Assembly (NCBI RefSeq): GCF_002160145.1
Contig: NZ_NFKA01000014.1
Span: forward strand, 1-64,000
DNA: 64,000 bases
From: Gemmiger sp. An194
GTDB lineage: Bacteria; Bacillota; Clostridia; Oscillospirales; Ruminococcaceae
Direction of reading: 5' to 3'
Notes under the pieces: generated by a model
The model's database searches: none
What the model saw: only the letters and a program-made list of their open reading frames with translations
What the model was told of the DNA's origin: nothing
Part shown: piece after piece, positions 13,465 through 23,000 of the stretch
How the letters are laid out: each line of letters begins with the position of its first letter
Numbering within the stretch: position 1 is the first letter of the stretch
Translations under genes and position numbers: made by a program

Positions 13465-13989
13465 ATGAACGAAGCATACTGTGAGCGGCTTTGCATCGAG
13501 CAGGGCCGCCCGGAGGATGCAGAAGAGCTGCTGGCTTTGCTGCGGCAGGTGGGCTCGGAGACCGACAATCTTACCTTCGGGGCCGAGGGTCCCGCCTTCA
13601 CCATTGAGCAGGAGAGGGAATATCTGCGCGCCATGGCCGAAAACCCCACCAGTGCCTTTTTTGTAGCCCGGCTGGACGGGCGCATGGTGGGCTCGCTCAG
13701 CTTCCGGGCCATGACTCTGGCACGGGCCAGCCACCGGGCCGAGATGGGCATTTCGGTGCTGCAGGAATGCTGGGGCAAGGGCGTGGGAAGCCGTTTGATG
13801 GAGGCGGCCATCGACTTTGCAAAGAACAACGCAGGTGTGGAGATCATCTCGCTGGAGGTGCGGGCGGACAACACCCGCGCCCAGGCGCTCTACCGCAAAT
13901 ACGGCTTTGAAGAGATCGGCCGCTTCCCCGGCTTTTTCAAGCTCGACGGCAAGTGGGTGGATTTTCTGCTGATGAATCTCTATCTGTGA
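13465..13989 (+). CDS. GNAT-family N-acetyltransferase
   Basis: The 174-aa protein has the GNAT acetyl-CoA signature: EMGISVLQECWGKGVGSRLMEAAIDFA (R/Q-x-x-G-x-G/A near 108-116) and the C-terminal ALYRKYGFEEIGR. It resembles uncharacterised YhhY/PhnO-like acetyltransferases, so the substrate is open. ATG 13465 follows AAGGAGGG. Confidence 0.9.
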   Translation: MNEAYCERLCIEQGRPEDAEELLALLRQVGSETDNLTFGAEGPAFTIEQEREYLRAMAENPTSAFFVARLDGRMVGSLSFRAMTLARASHRAEMGISVLQECWGKGVGSRLMEAAIDFAKNNAGVEIISLEVRADNTRAQALYRKYGFEEIGRFPGFFKLDGKWVDFLLMNLYL

Positions 13990-14054
13990 GCCTGTGCCAC
14001 AGCACCGAGGACCAGTCTGACCGACAAAAAACGCAAAAAATCGAAAAAACAGTT

Positions 14055-14103
14055 CAAAGGACCCGGCAGGCAGTTGGCGCTGCCGGGTCCTTTGTGTTAT
14101 AAT
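14055..14103 (+). terminator. Terminator with overlapping promoter before the hydratase
   Basis: GGACCCGGCA and TGCCGGGTCC (14059-14090) form a 10-bp stem with a short TTT end. TATAAT at 14098-14103, with TTGGCG at 14074-14079 and an 18-bp spacer, could start the next transcript within the terminator. A leader of about 120 nt without recognised riboswitch follows. Confidence 0.55.
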
Positions 14104-14229
14104 CGATTTATACGGGCTTTGGCCCAGTGAAGTGTGCGCGTTACAGGCCAGCTCGAGATTAATCGGGTGGGAAACTGAGCACCGGCCACCGCGCAGACCC
14201 CGAAACCCTGTTTCAAGGAGGTTTATTCA

Positions 14230-16500
14230 ATGGTAACTTGCAGCAAAACCGGCATGTATTACGCCCGCGGCCAGTGGGTGCAGGCGGACGACGAAGCCCC
14301 CGCCAAGCTGGCAGCTCTGGGCTTTGACGAAAACGCGGTGAAGGGTGCCCACACCGGCACCATCGCCTACGGCATCTTGCAGGCCCACAATCACAGCGGC
14401 GACACCGAGGCTCTAAAGCTGAAATTCGACGCCATGGCCAGCCACGATATCACCTTCGTGGGCATCGTGCAGACCGCCCGGGCCTCCGGTCTGGAGAAGT
14501 TCCCCATGCCCTACGTGCTCACCAACTGCCACAACAGCCTGTGCGCAGTGGGCGGCACCATCAATGAGGACGACCACCTGTTCGGCCTGTCCGCCGCCAA
14601 GAAGTACGGCGGCATCTTCGTGCCCCCTCACCTGGCGGTCATTCACCAGTACATGCGCGAGATGTATGCAGGCTGCGGCAAGATGATTCTCGGATCGGAC
14701 AGCCACACCCGTTACGGTGCGCTGGGCACCATGGCCATCGGCGAGGGCGGCGGCGAGCTGGCAAAGCAGCTGCTGGGCCGTACTTACGATGTGGCCCGCC
14801 CCGGCGTGGTGGCAGTGTACCTGACCGGCAAGCCCGTGGTGGGTGTCGGCCCTCAGGACGTGGCTCTGGCCATCATCGGCGCCGTGTTCAAGAACGGCTA
14901 TGTGAAGAACAAGGTGATGGAGTTCGTGGGCCCCGGCATTGCTGAGCTGCCTCTGGAATACCGCAGCGGCATCGATGTGATGACCACCGAGACCACCTGT
15001 CTGTCCAGCATCTGGTGCACTGACGAGGTCACCTATGAGTACCTGACTCTGCACGGCCGCGGCGGCGATTACAAGCCCCTGGCCCCGGCGGATCTGGCCT
15101 ACTACGACGGTCTGGTGGAGGTGGATCTGTCCAAGGTGCGGCCCATGATCGCTCTGCCCATGCACCCCTCCAACGTATACAGCATCGAAGAGCTGAACGC
15201 CAACCCGGAAGACATCCTGCACAAGACCGAGGAGGACTGCGCGGCTCTGATGGGCGGCAAGGCCCGTCTGGATCTGATGAGCAAGATCGAGAACGGTAAG
15301 CTGCGTGTGGACCAGGGCGTGATCGCGGGCTGCGCGGGCGGCATGTACTCCAACATCTGCGAGGCGGCCACCATTCTGAAGGGCTACACCGGCGGCAACG
15401 GAGAATATGCCCTCAGCGTTTACCCCTCCAGCCAGCCCACCATGATGGCGCTGATGAAGAACGGCGCGCTGGGCGAGCTGATGGCCGGCGGCGCCACCAT
15501 CCGCACCGCCTTCTGCGGTCCCTGCTTCGGTGCGGGCGATGTGCCCGCCAACGGCTCGCTGAGCATCCGTCACACCACCCGCAACTTCCCCAGCCGGGAA
15601 GGCTCCAAGCCGGGCAACGGCCAGATCGCCGGTGTGGCCCTGATGGACGCCCGCTCCATTGCGGCCACCACCCGCAATGGCGGTATCCTGACCCCCGCCA
15701 CCGACATCGACTACGACCCCACCATTCCGGCCTACGAATTCGATGATTCCAGCTACCGCAGCCGCGTTTACTCGGGCTATGGCAAGGGCAACTACGACGA
15801 GCTGCTGCGCCTTGGCCCCAACATCAAGGACTGGCCCGCCATTCAGCCCCTGCCCGAAAACCTGCTGCTGAAGATCAGCAGCTACATCACCGACCCGGTG
15901 ACCACCACCGACGAGCTGATTCCCAGCGGCGAGACCAGCTCCTACCGCTCCAACCCCCTGGGCCTGGCCGAGTTCACCCTCAGCCGCAAGGACCCGGAGT
16001 ACGTGGGCCGCGCCAAGGCCATTCAGGCCGAGGAGGCCGAACGTGCCGCGGGCAAGGGCAGCGCCAGCCTGCTGGACCGCATCCATCTGGTTCCCGGCTG
16101 CGGCGAGCTGACCTGGGAGCAGCTGGGCATCGCCTCCAGCATCTACGCGGTGAAGCCCGGCGATGGCTCCGCCCGTGAGCAGGCCGCCAGCTGCCAGCGT
16201 GTGCTGGGTGCGGGCGCCAACATCGCTGTGGAATACGCCACCAAGCGCTACCGCTCCAACCTGATCAACTGGGGCATGCTGCCCTTCCAGCTGGCCGGGC
16301 CCACTCCCTTCGGTCTGGGCGACTACATCCTGGTGCCCAATGTGCGCGAGGCGCTGGCCGGCGACCTCTCCTGCGTAAAGGCCTACGTGCTGAGCCTGGA
16401 TGGCCCGCGGGAGTTCCACATGAGCCTGGCTCCCCTGACCGCAGACGAGCGCCAGATCCTGCTGGACGGCTGCCTGATCAACTACTACAAGCACAACTGA
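14230..16500 (+). CDS. Aconitase-family hydratase (YbhJ-like)
   Basis: The 756-aa protein aligns in style with YbhJ and the aconitase superfamily: [44 protein letters not shown] and the [10 protein letters not shown] pair. The cysteines (near 258, 432 and 435) could ligate a [4Fe-4S] cluster. Substrate and pathway are unknown; it is not next to other TCA-cycle genes. Start ATG 14230 has AAGGAGG 9 nt upstream. High use of GGC/CTG codons suggests good expression. A strong terminator follows. Confidence 0.85.
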   Translation: MVTCSKTGMYYARGQWVQADDEAPAKLAALGFDENAVKGAHTGTIAYGILQAHNHSGDTEALKLKFDAMASHDITFVGIVQTARASGLEKFPMPYVLTNCHNSLCAVGGTINEDDHLFGLSAAKKYGGIFVPPHLAVIHQYMREMYAGCGKMILGSDSHTRYGALGTMAIGEGGGELAKQLLGRTYDVARPGVVAVYLTGKPVVGVGPQDVALAIIGAVFKNGYVKNKVMEFVGPGIAELPLEYRSGIDVMTTETTCLSSIWCTDEVTYEYLTLHGRGGDYKPLAPADLAYYDGLVEVDLSKVRPMIALPMHPSNVYSIEELNANPEDILHKTEEDCAALMGGKARLDLMSKIENGKLRVDQGVIAGCAGGMYSNICEAATILKGYTGGNGEYALSVYPSSQPTMMALMKNGALGELMAGGATIRTAFCGPCFGAGDVPANGSLSIRHTTRNFPSREGSKPGNGQIAGVALMDARSIAATTRNGGILTPATDIDYDPTIPAYEFDDSSYRSRVYSGYGKGNYDELLRLGPNIKDWPAIQPLPENLLLKISSYITDPVTTTDELIPSGETSSYRSNPLGLAEFTLSRKDPEYVGRAKAIQAEEAERAAGKGSASLLDRIHLVPGCGELTWEQLGIASSIYAVKPGDGSAREQAASCQRVLGAGANIAVEYATKRYRSNLINWGMLPFQLAGPTPFGLGDYILVPNVREALAGDLSCVKAYVLSLDGPREFHMSLAPLTADERQILLDGCLINYYKHN

Positions 16501-16516
16501 TTCTTACCCGTATCAA

Positions 16517-16552
16517 ATGCACAGCCGGGGCTTCCCGGCTGTGCATTTTTTG
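16517..16552 (+). terminator. Terminator of the hydratase gene
   Basis: TGCACAGCCGGG and CCCGGCTGTGCA form a 12-bp stem followed by TTTTTTGTTTT. Confidence 0.9.
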
Positions 16553-16645
16553 TTTTGACTCCGCAGGCTGAAAAAGCCTCTTCCCATTTGCTGCGTTCTG
16601 TGATAGAATGTGGCGGAGTAACAAACGACAGGCGGAAGAAAAACC

Positions 16646-17911
16646 ATGAAACAGAATGCAAAATGGAAGCAGCACGCCCTGATCCGGGTGCTGGCAAACA
16701 ACCACGGCAACCCCCGAACCCTGATTTTGATCGAGCCGTTGTGGGGCATCCCCTACAACCTGATCACCCCCTTCGCTACCCTTTACATGTATACCCTGGG
16801 CGTGACCGATGTGCAGATCGGTCTGATCCTTTCGGTCACCATGGCGGTACAGGTGGTCATCGCCTTCTGGGGCGGCATCCTCACCGACAAGCTGGGCCGC
16901 AAGTTCACCACCATGCTGGGTGACTTTTTCGGCTGGGCCATCGCCTGCCTGGTGTGGGCGGTGTCGCAGAATTTCTGGATGTTCCTTATTGCGGCGGTGC
17001 TCAACTGCTTTGAACAAGTGAACCAGACGGCCTGGTTCTGCCTGCTGATCGAGGACGCCGACCCCGGCGATCTGGTGGAGATCTACACCTGGGTGACCAT
17101 CGGCGGGCTGGTGGCGGTATTCTTCGCCCCTCTTTCCGGCCTGTTCGTGAGCGCCTATTCCATGGTGCCGGTGGTGCGGGTGCTGTATTTCCTGTTCGCT
17201 CTCACCATGACCGCCAAGACCCTCATCACCTTCCGGTTCTGCCATGAGACCGGCCAGGGCCGTATCCGACGCCAGCAGACCAAGGGCGTTTCGCCGCTGC
17301 AGATGCTGGCGGAATATCGCCAGCTGATTCCCAGCCTGCTGCGCAGCCCCGGCCTTCTGAAGGCAGTAGCGGTGTCCGTTATCTTTTACATCACCAATAT
17401 GGTGAACAACACCTTTTTCAGCCTGTATGTGACCCAGCGGCTGGGCCTTTCGGAGAATTTTCTGGCTGTGTTCCCCATCCTGAATGCGGTGGTCATGCTG
17501 GTGTTCATGGTGGGCGTGCAGCACCGACTGCGCTTTTCCCAGTTCCGTCTGCCCTTGTGGCTGGGTCTGGCCCTCTACGGGGCGGGCACACTGGTGCTGA
17601 TCCTGGCGCCGTTGAATGGTATTGGCGCAGTGCTGGCCTACGTGCTGCTCTGCGCGGTGGGTGCCGCTCTGGTGAACCCCCGCAAGGACGCGCTGCTCCA
17701 GCTGAATCTGGACTCCCAGGAGCGGGCCCGGATGAACGCGCTGATCATCGCCTCCACGGTGGCGCTCTCCTGCCCCTTCGGCTACTTCGCGGGCTGGCTT
17801 TCCAGCCTGGACCGCCGCCTGCCCTTTGCGTTCAGTATGGTGCTGTTCGCTGTGGCTGCGCTGGTGGTGAGCCGGGTACGAGAGCCCGGCCCCGGCGGGC
17901 AGACCGAATAA
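16646..17911 (+). CDS. MFS transporter
   Basis: The 421-aa protein has about 12 hydrophobic helices and the MFS loop 2-3 motif (GGILTDKLGRKFTTMLGD, near 76-93). Its substrate cannot be told from sequence. It stands alone between two terminators. ATG 16646 is preceded by a weak site (GGCGGAAG). Confidence 0.85.
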   Translation: MKQNAKWKQHALIRVLANNHGNPRTLILIEPLWGIPYNLITPFATLYMYTLGVTDVQIGLILSVTMAVQVVIAFWGGILTDKLGRKFTTMLGDFFGWAIACLVWAVSQNFWMFLIAAVLNCFEQVNQTAWFCLLIEDADPGDLVEIYTWVTIGGLVAVFFAPLSGLFVSAYSMVPVVRVLYFLFALTMTAKTLITFRFCHETGQGRIRRQQTKGVSPLQMLAEYRQLIPSLLRSPGLLKAVAVSVIFYITNMVNNTFFSLYVTQRLGLSENFLAVFPILNAVVMLVFMVGVQHRLRFSQFRLPLWLGLALYGAGTLVLILAPLNGIGAVLAYVLLCAVGAALVNPRKDALLQLNLDSQERARMNALIIASTVALSCPFGYFAGWLSSLDRRLPFAFSMVLFAVAALVVSRVREPGPGGQTE

Positions 17912-17924
17912 GATTTTTAAAAGC

Positions 17925-17962
17925 AAAAAAGCTGTTCCCTTTTCATCCGGGAACAGCTTTTT
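17925..17962. terminator. Bidirectional terminator
   Basis: AAAAAAGCTGTTCCC pairs with GGGAACAGCTTTTT. It serves the MFS gene on the left and the leftward ugp-HAD operon on the right. Confidence 0.9.
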
Positions 17963-17979
17963 GTTTGCCCTTTCCGTTT

Positions 17980-18834
17980 TCAGACCGCTTTCACCTGTGC
18001 CGAAACGGCCTGCGGCGCGGCATGTGCCGCTGCTCGGGCCGGAGCAATGGCTGCGGCCAGCTCCTTCACCGAGGGGAACAGATACCGGGGCGAATGGGCA
18101 AAGGCCGCCGCATCCTGCAGGGTAGCCTCGCCGCTCAGCACCAGGGCGGTATCCACCCCCGCATGCACGCCGCACAGAATGTCGGTATACAGCCGGTCGC
18201 CCACCACAAGCGTCTGTTCCGGGCTGCAGCCGGTGAGCGCCAGGGCGTACTCCACCATGGCCGGCTCCGGCTTGCCGATGAAGCGGGGGCGCTTGCCGGT
18301 GGCGGTCTCGATCATGTTGCAGATGGCCCCACAGTCCGGCAGGTAACCAAACTCCACCGGGCAGACCAGATCCGGGTTGGTGGCGATGTATTCCGGCTCG
18401 CCCTCGGTGAGCAGACGGCATACATCCTTGATCTTGTCGTAGTTGAGCTGGTTGTCGTAGGACACCAGCACACAGTCAATGCCACTCTGCAGGCTGGTGG
18501 TGATGCGCAGGCCGTTTTCGCGGCATTCCTGCAAAAAAGAATCGGTGGCGAGACCGTAGATCAGCCTATCCGAGCAGTGTTTTTTCAGGTACTGAATGGT
18601 GGCATAAGCAGCGGTAATGTACTGGTCCGGGCCGGTCTCCACCCCCAGCCGCCGAAAAAAGCGGATGTAATCCCGGGTACCGCGGGTGGCGTTGTTGGTG
18701 ATGAAGATGAATTGCCCGCCACTTTGACGAATGGTCTCCAGAAAGGCTTTGGCACCGTCGATCAGGCCCTCACCCTTGCAGATGGTGCCGTCGATGTCCA
18801 GCAAAAAGAGTTTTTTCTGACGCAGCTGTTTCAC
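17980..18834 (-). CDS. HAD-IIA hydrolase (NagD/GPP-like phosphatase)
   Basis: The 284-aa protein has HAD motif I LLDIDGTI (about 10-17, DxD with G), motif II ITNNATRG, and motif IV VVGDRLYTD. The IIA cap fits NagD, PNPase and glycerol-3-phosphate phosphatase. It is last in the ugp/GDPD operon, 7 bp after the phosphodiesterase, so dephosphorylation of glycerol-3-phosphate is a plausible role (inference). The Ala-rich C-terminal tail is unusual. Confidence 0.88.
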   Translation of the reverse strand: MKQLRQKKLFLLDIDGTICKGEGLIDGAKAFLETIRQSGGQFIFITNNATRGTRDYIRFFRRLGVETGPDQYITAAYATIQYLKKHCSDRLIYGLATDSFLQECRENGLRITTSLQSGIDCVLVSYDNQLNYDKIKDVCRLLTEGEPEYIATNPDLVCPVEFGYLPDCGAICNMIETATGKRPRFIGKPEPAMVEYALALTGCSPEQTLVVGDRLYTDILCGVHAGVDTALVLSGEATLQDAAAFAHSPRYLFPSVKELAAAIAPARAAAHAAPQAVSAQVKAV

Positions 18835-18841
18835 CGTCGGC

Positions 18842-19585
18842 TTACTCCTTTTCTTCCAGTTCCGCCCGCACCTGCAGCGCCAGGGCGGGATCGTTGGTGA
18901 TCACCGCATCCACTCCGCGCTCCATCAGCAGGCGCATATCCTCCGGGCGGTTCACGGTCCACACCCGCACAGCCAGGCCGCTCTGCAGGTAATCGGTGAG
19001 GAAATCTGCCATCTTCACGTGCCACAGAGCCGGATGCAGGCCCTTCACACCCCGGCGGGCGGCGTATTTTTCCACCTCGAAGATCACATCACTGAAAAGA
19101 TACGCGGTCTCGGCGGTGGGGTCCAGGCGGCGGACCTCCTCGATGCTGTAATGGTTGAAGGAGGAGTAGACCACCCGGTCCTGCATGCCCAGCTCCTTCA
19201 CCAGCTCCAGAGTCTTTTTCTCGATGCCCTCGTACCACAAAATGCCGGTCTTCAGCTCGATGTTCACCTGCATATCGCCGGGGCGCACCAGCTCCAGCAC
19301 CTGGCGCAGGGTGGGGATACGGGCCGCCTCAAAGCCTTCCATGTGATTGTCTGCCCGCAGAGCCTGCAGCTGGGCCAGGGTATGCTCCTTCACCAGGCCT
19401 GTGCCGTTTGTGGTGCGCTCCAGAGTCTCGTCGTGGATGACCACCAGCTCACCGTCCGCGCTCAGGTGTACATCCAGCTCGATGCCCTCGGCCCCCTGCT
19501 CCATGGCCAGACAAAAGGCCTCCAGCGTATTTTCGGGGGCGTACTGGCTTGCGCCCCGGTGGGCGAATACTTTGCTCTGTTTCAT
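18842..19585 (-). CDS. ugpQ: Glycerophosphodiester phosphodiesterase (UgpQ-type)
   Basis: The 247-aa GDPD has FAHRGASQYAPENTLEAF, GIELDVHLSADGELVVIHDETLERTTNG and the late VWTVNRPED motif, so the catalytic His pair and Glu/Asp metal ligands are present. No signal peptide: it is cytosolic, as UgpQ, and would split imported glycerophosphodiesters into glycerol-3-phosphate and an alcohol. ATG 19585 has AAAGGAG. It is in the ugp operon. A hairpin (GACCGGGAAAAGA arms, 19621-19650) lies between it and ugpB. Confidence 0.92.
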   Translation of the reverse strand: MKQSKVFAHRGASQYAPENTLEAFCLAMEQGAEGIELDVHLSADGELVVIHDETLERTTNGTGLVKEHTLAQLQALRADNHMEGFEAARIPTLRQVLELVRPGDMQVNIELKTGILWYEGIEKKTLELVKELGMQDRVVYSSFNHYSIEEVRRLDPTAETAYLFSDVIFEVEKYAARRGVKGLHPALWHVKMADFLTDYLQSGLAVRVWTVNRPEDMRLLMERGVDAVITNDPALALQVRAELEEKE

Positions 19586-19618
19586 GGTTTTTTCTCCTTT
19601 GTTGTCTGCAATCAAGCC

Positions 19619-19653
19619 GAAAGACCGGGAAAAGATGAGTCTTTTCCCGGTCG
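19619..19653 (-). terminator. Intra-operon hairpin between ugpB and the phosphodiesterase
   Basis: GACCGGGAAAAGA and TCTTTTCCCGGTC form a long stem with loop CTCA, followed on the minus strand only by TTTCGG. It may reduce read-through or protect the ugpB mRNA 3' end, a common way to make more binding protein than downstream enzyme. Confidence 0.65.
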
Positions 19654-19673
19654 TGCTTCCGGCGATGGGAAGA

Positions 19674-21092
19674 TCAGCCGTTGATCAGGTTGTAGGTTTC
19701 GATGGTCTCGTTCATCTGGTCGGCAATGGACTGCACCGCCTCCTCGGGGGTCTGGCCACCGCTGAGCATCTCCTCGATCTCGGTCTCCACAATCTGGCGG
19801 GACTCGGGGAATACGCTCAACAGAGCGCCCGCGTACTGGGGAGCGGAGTCATGCAGCTGGTCGATGGCGGTCTGGAACTGGGGATACTGCTCCATGTTCT
19901 GCTTGTAGGTATCCTGCTCGGCGGCAGCGGTGGTCACCGGGAAGTAGCCGGTCTGAGCATTCCAGTAAGCCTGGGACTCGGGAGAGATCAAAAACTCGAT
20001 GAAGCGCCAGGTGGCAGCAGCCTTGGTTTCATCGTTGTTGTTCAGCGCCCACAGGGAGCCGCCGCCGATGGACACGCCGCCCTCGTCGCTGTCATTTACC
20101 TTGGGGAAGTAGGCGGTGCCCACCTCAAAGGAATCGCCGCTGTCCTGCAGGACCTGCTTCAGGGAAGCGGTGCTGCCGAACATCATGGCAGCCTTGCCGG
20201 AGGTGAAGTCGGTGGTGGCGGTGTCGCTGCCGGAACGGCCCACGTTGGGAGCAACGCCCGCATCGTACAGCTGCTTCCAGCCGTTCAGAATGTTCAGCGC
20301 GCCGCCGTTGGAATCGAACACCACACTGGTGGCAGCCGCGTCACGGCCGTTGCCGTTGTCCACCAGGTCCAGGCCCTGCTTGCTCATGAACTGCTCGAAC
20401 CACCAGCCGTACACACTGATGGCAATGGGCTCGGTGCAGCCGGCGGCCTTCAGCTTTTCGCCGGCCTCGGCGATCTCGGAGAAGCTGGTGGGAACCTGCT
20501 CAATGCCTGCAGCCTCGAACATGTCCTTGTTGTAGTACAGCAGAGGGGTGGAGGAGTTGAAGGGCATAGAGTACAGGCCGTCGCCGGTGGTGTAGTAGGC
20601 GGCGATGTTGGGCTCGATCTGGGAGATATCGTAGCCAGAGGCATCGATCATTTCCTGCATGGGAATGACCCAGCCGGAGTCGATCATGAATCGAGTGCCG
20701 ATGTCGTAGATCTGAACCAGATCCGCACCCATGTTGCCGATCTGGGCGCTCTTGAGCTTGTTGATGGCGTCGTCGTAGCTGCCCTGGTACACGGCCTCCA
20801 CGGTGATGCCGTACTCATTTTCGGAGTTGAACTTATCCACCAGATAGGTCATGGCCTCGCCGTTCACGCCGCCCATGGAATGCCAGAAGGTGATCTTGGT
20901 TCCATTGGTGTCCACATTGGCAAAGTTCTCGCTGATCAGGCCGGAGCTCTGAGCCTCGGTCTGCACGGCGGTGTTCTCAGCGGTGCCGCCCGCCGCGGCA
21001 GAGCTGCCGGACGCGCCCGCGCCACAGCCGGCCAGGGTGGTCATTGCCATTGCGGCGGCCAGAACGCCCGCCAGGATCTTCTTTTTCTGCAT
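19674..21092 (-). CDS. ugpB: ABC transporter substrate-binding lipoprotein (UgpB-like)
   Basis: The 472-aa protein has a lipoprotein signal (LAAAMAMTTLAGC; Cys about 23), then FWHSMGGVNGEAMTYLVDKFNSE and YQGSYDDAINKLKSA, characteristic of UgpB-like glycerol-3-phosphate/glycerophosphodiester binders. It is surface-anchored and delivers to the UgpAE channel. The adjacent GDPD supports the substrate. AGGAGAG precedes the ATG. Sugar transport is the main alternative. Confidence 0.88.
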   Translation of the reverse strand: MQKKKILAGVLAAAMAMTTLAGCGAGASGSSAAAGGTAENTAVQTEAQSSGLISENFANVDTNGTKITFWHSMGGVNGEAMTYLVDKFNSENEYGITVEAVYQGSYDDAINKLKSAQIGNMGADLVQIYDIGTRFMIDSGWVIPMQEMIDASGYDISQIEPNIAAYYTTGDGLYSMPFNSSTPLLYYNKDMFEAAGIEQVPTSFSEIAEAGEKLKAAGCTEPIAISVYGWWFEQFMSKQGLDLVDNGNGRDAAATSVVFDSNGGALNILNGWKQLYDAGVAPNVGRSGSDTATTDFTSGKAAMMFGSTASLKQVLQDSGDSFEVGTAYFPKVNDSDEGGVSIGGGSLWALNNNDETKAAATWRFIEFLISPESQAYWNAQTGYFPVTTAAAEQDTYKQNMEQYPQFQTAIDQLHDSAPQYAGALLSVFPESRQIVETEIEEMLSGGQTPEEAVQSIADQMNETIETYNLING

Positions 21093-21182
21093 TTCTTTTC
21101 TCTCCTCAAATACTTATTATACTTCGTTGTTTATCCTTTTTCTATTTACAAACGGCGTATTTTCGCCGGTTGCAGCGTTTAT

Positions 21183-22115
21183 TTAACCCTTCACCGCGCC
21201 GGAGAACATCCCCCGGATCAGCTGCTTCTGCCCCACCACGAAGATGATCATGCTGGGGATGATCACCGACACCACACCGGCCATCATCAGGGTAATGGAC
21301 TGGGCATCGGTGTTGTCCAGCATACTGATACCGATCTGCACGGTGCGCATCTCCTGGGAGCCGGTGACCAGCAGGGGCCACATGTACATGTTCCAGGCGT
21401 TGATGAAGGTGTAAACCGACATGGCGCCGATGGCAGACTTGGTGAGCGGCAGCAGAATGCGCACGATGAAGCGCAGGTTGCCGCAGCCGTCCAGCTTGGC
21501 GGACTCATACAGCGAGATGGGGAAGGTCATATAGAACTGACGGAACAGGAAAATCCCCATGGCGGAGGTGAGCGAGGGCAGAATCAGCACCAGGTAGGTG
21601 TCCAGAATCCCCAGCTGGCTCACGGTCAGGTAATTGGAGATGATGGTGGCCTCGCCGGGCACCATCATGGTGGCCATCACCAGCATGAACAGCACATTCT
21701 TGCCCTTGAAGTTCAAAAACGAGAAGGCAAAGGCCGCCAGCGAGCAGGTGAGAATCTGGCCCAGGGTGATGCACCCGGCCACCAGGAAGGAGTTCAGGAT
21801 AAAGCGCAGCAGGGGCACCTGCGCCCAGGCGCGCAGATAGTTTTCCAGCGTGGGAGCGCTGGGGATTAAATTCATATCCATGGTGAACAGCTCGCTGCCG
21901 GTCATCAGAGAAACACTGACCGCATACAGCAGCGGAAAGAGGATGAACAGGGCTACCACCACATTCAGCGCAACCAGCACGCTGGTCTTAATGCGGCGGC
22001 GGCGCAGGGCGGCAGCGCTCATGCGGCGGTGCAGGGCCGCCAGCTGCTCTTCGGTATACTGGCCCCGGCGCAGCACGCCGTTCAGAGGGGCCTTTTGATT
22101 CACAGGCATATCCAT
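21183..22115 (-). CDS. ugpE: ABC transporter permease UgpE-like
   Basis: The 310-aa permease has six TM helices and the EAA loop (YESAKLDGCGNLRFIVRILLPLTKSAIGA, about 205-235). It is the second permease of a CUT1-type importer. Its N-terminus has a longer cytosolic tail (about 40 aa) than usual. It directly abuts the upstream permease stop, with translational coupling likely. Confidence 0.9.
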   Translation of the reverse strand: MDMPVNQKAPLNGVLRRGQYTEEQLAALHRRMSAAALRRRRIKTSVLVALNVVVALFILFPLLYAVSVSLMTGSELFTMDMNLIPSAPTLENYLRAWAQVPLLRFILNSFLVAGCITLGQILTCSLAAFAFSFLNFKGKNVLFMLVMATMMVPGEATIISNYLTVSQLGILDTYLVLILPSLTSAMGIFLFRQFYMTFPISLYESAKLDGCGNLRFIVRILLPLTKSAIGAMSVYTFINAWNMYMWPLLVTGSQEMRTVQIGISMLDNTDAQSITLMMAGVVSVIIPSMIIFVVGQKQLIRGMFSGAVKG

Positions 22116-23000
22116 TTAATACTTGACTCCCTTCTTTTCCACCTTGAACATAACCAGGGTCAGCGCCATGATGATGAGGAACAAAATGACGGACTGGGCA
22201 GCCGCGCTGCCGAACTTGTAGTTGAAGAAGGCGTCGCGGTAGATGGAGTAAACAATCAGGTTGGTGGACTCGCCGGGGCCGCCCTGAGTCAGGATCTTCA
22301 CCTGGCCGAAGGACTGGAAGGCCTGGATGATGTTGACCACCAAGGTATAGAAGATGATGGGGCTCAGGCCCGGCAGGGTGAGCCGGAAGAACTTCTGAAC
22401 GCCGCTGGCGCCGTCCACCGAGGCGCGCTCATAGATGGATTCGTCGATGTTGCCCAGCCCCGCGGAGAAGTACAGGAAGTTGATGCCGCTGTTCAGCCAG
22501 GCAGTGAGCACCGCCACGCAGATGAGGGCGTAGCGGGGGTCGCTGATCCAGTTGATGTCCAGACCGGTGAGCTTGTTGAACACGCCGATGGTGGGGTTCA
22601 GAATCACCTTGAAAATCATGGCCGCGCCGCTGGAGGCAATGGCCATGGGCAGCGCATAGGCGGTGCTGAAGGCCCGAATGCCCGGGAAGGTCTTGCTGCA
22701 CAGCACAGCAGTGGCAAGGCCCAGCAGCATGCTGCCGAACACCACAATCACCACAAAGATCAGGGTAACCAGGATGCTGTTGTAAAAGCTTTCGGAGGTG
22801 AGCAGGTCGCTGTAGTTTTTCAGCCCCACAAAAATCTTTGCCTTGCCCAGCTTATCGGTGAGGAACAGGCTCAGATAAATGGTCTTGAAAAAGGGGTAAA
22901 ACAGGAACATGCCGAACACTGCAAAGCAGGGGATCAGGTAACAATAGGGGCTCACCTCGGCGAGCCGTTGACGTAACTGGTTCATTCGCAATCGCTCCAC
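22116..23000 (-). CDS. ugpA: ABC transporter permease UgpA-like
   Basis: The 294-aa permease has six TM helices and an EAA loop (YERASVDGASGVQKFFRLTLPGLSPI). Its start overlaps the end of ugpC by 19 nt. Together with UgpE it forms the membrane channel of the importer. Confidence 0.9.
   Translation of the reverse strand: MERLRMNQLRQRLAEVSPYCYLIPCFAVFGMFLFYPFFKTIYLSLFLTDKLGKAKIFVGLKNYSDLLTSESFYNSILVTLIFVVIVVFGSMLLGLATAVLCSKTFPGIRAFSTAYALPMAIASSGAAMIFKVILNPTIGVFNKLTGLDINWISDPRYALICVAVLTAWLNSGINFLYFSAGLGNIDESIYERASVDGASGVQKFFRLTLPGLSPIIFYTLVVNIIQAFQSFGQVKILTQGGPGESTNLIVYSIYRDAFFNYKFGSAAAQSVILFLIIMALTLVMFKVEKKGVKY

Noticed and set aside
14104-14229. T-box or riboswitch in the hydratase leader
   Set aside because: No T-box sequence, no known aptamer core and no terminator/antiterminator pair could be seen.
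14413-16494. 693-aa leftward frame opposite the hydratase gene
   Set aside because: Low-complexity shadow rich in Ala, Gly, Val and His; the rightward hydratase is unmistakable. The same applies to long antisense frames over ugpB, the Fe-S oxidoreductase, pyk and ftsK.
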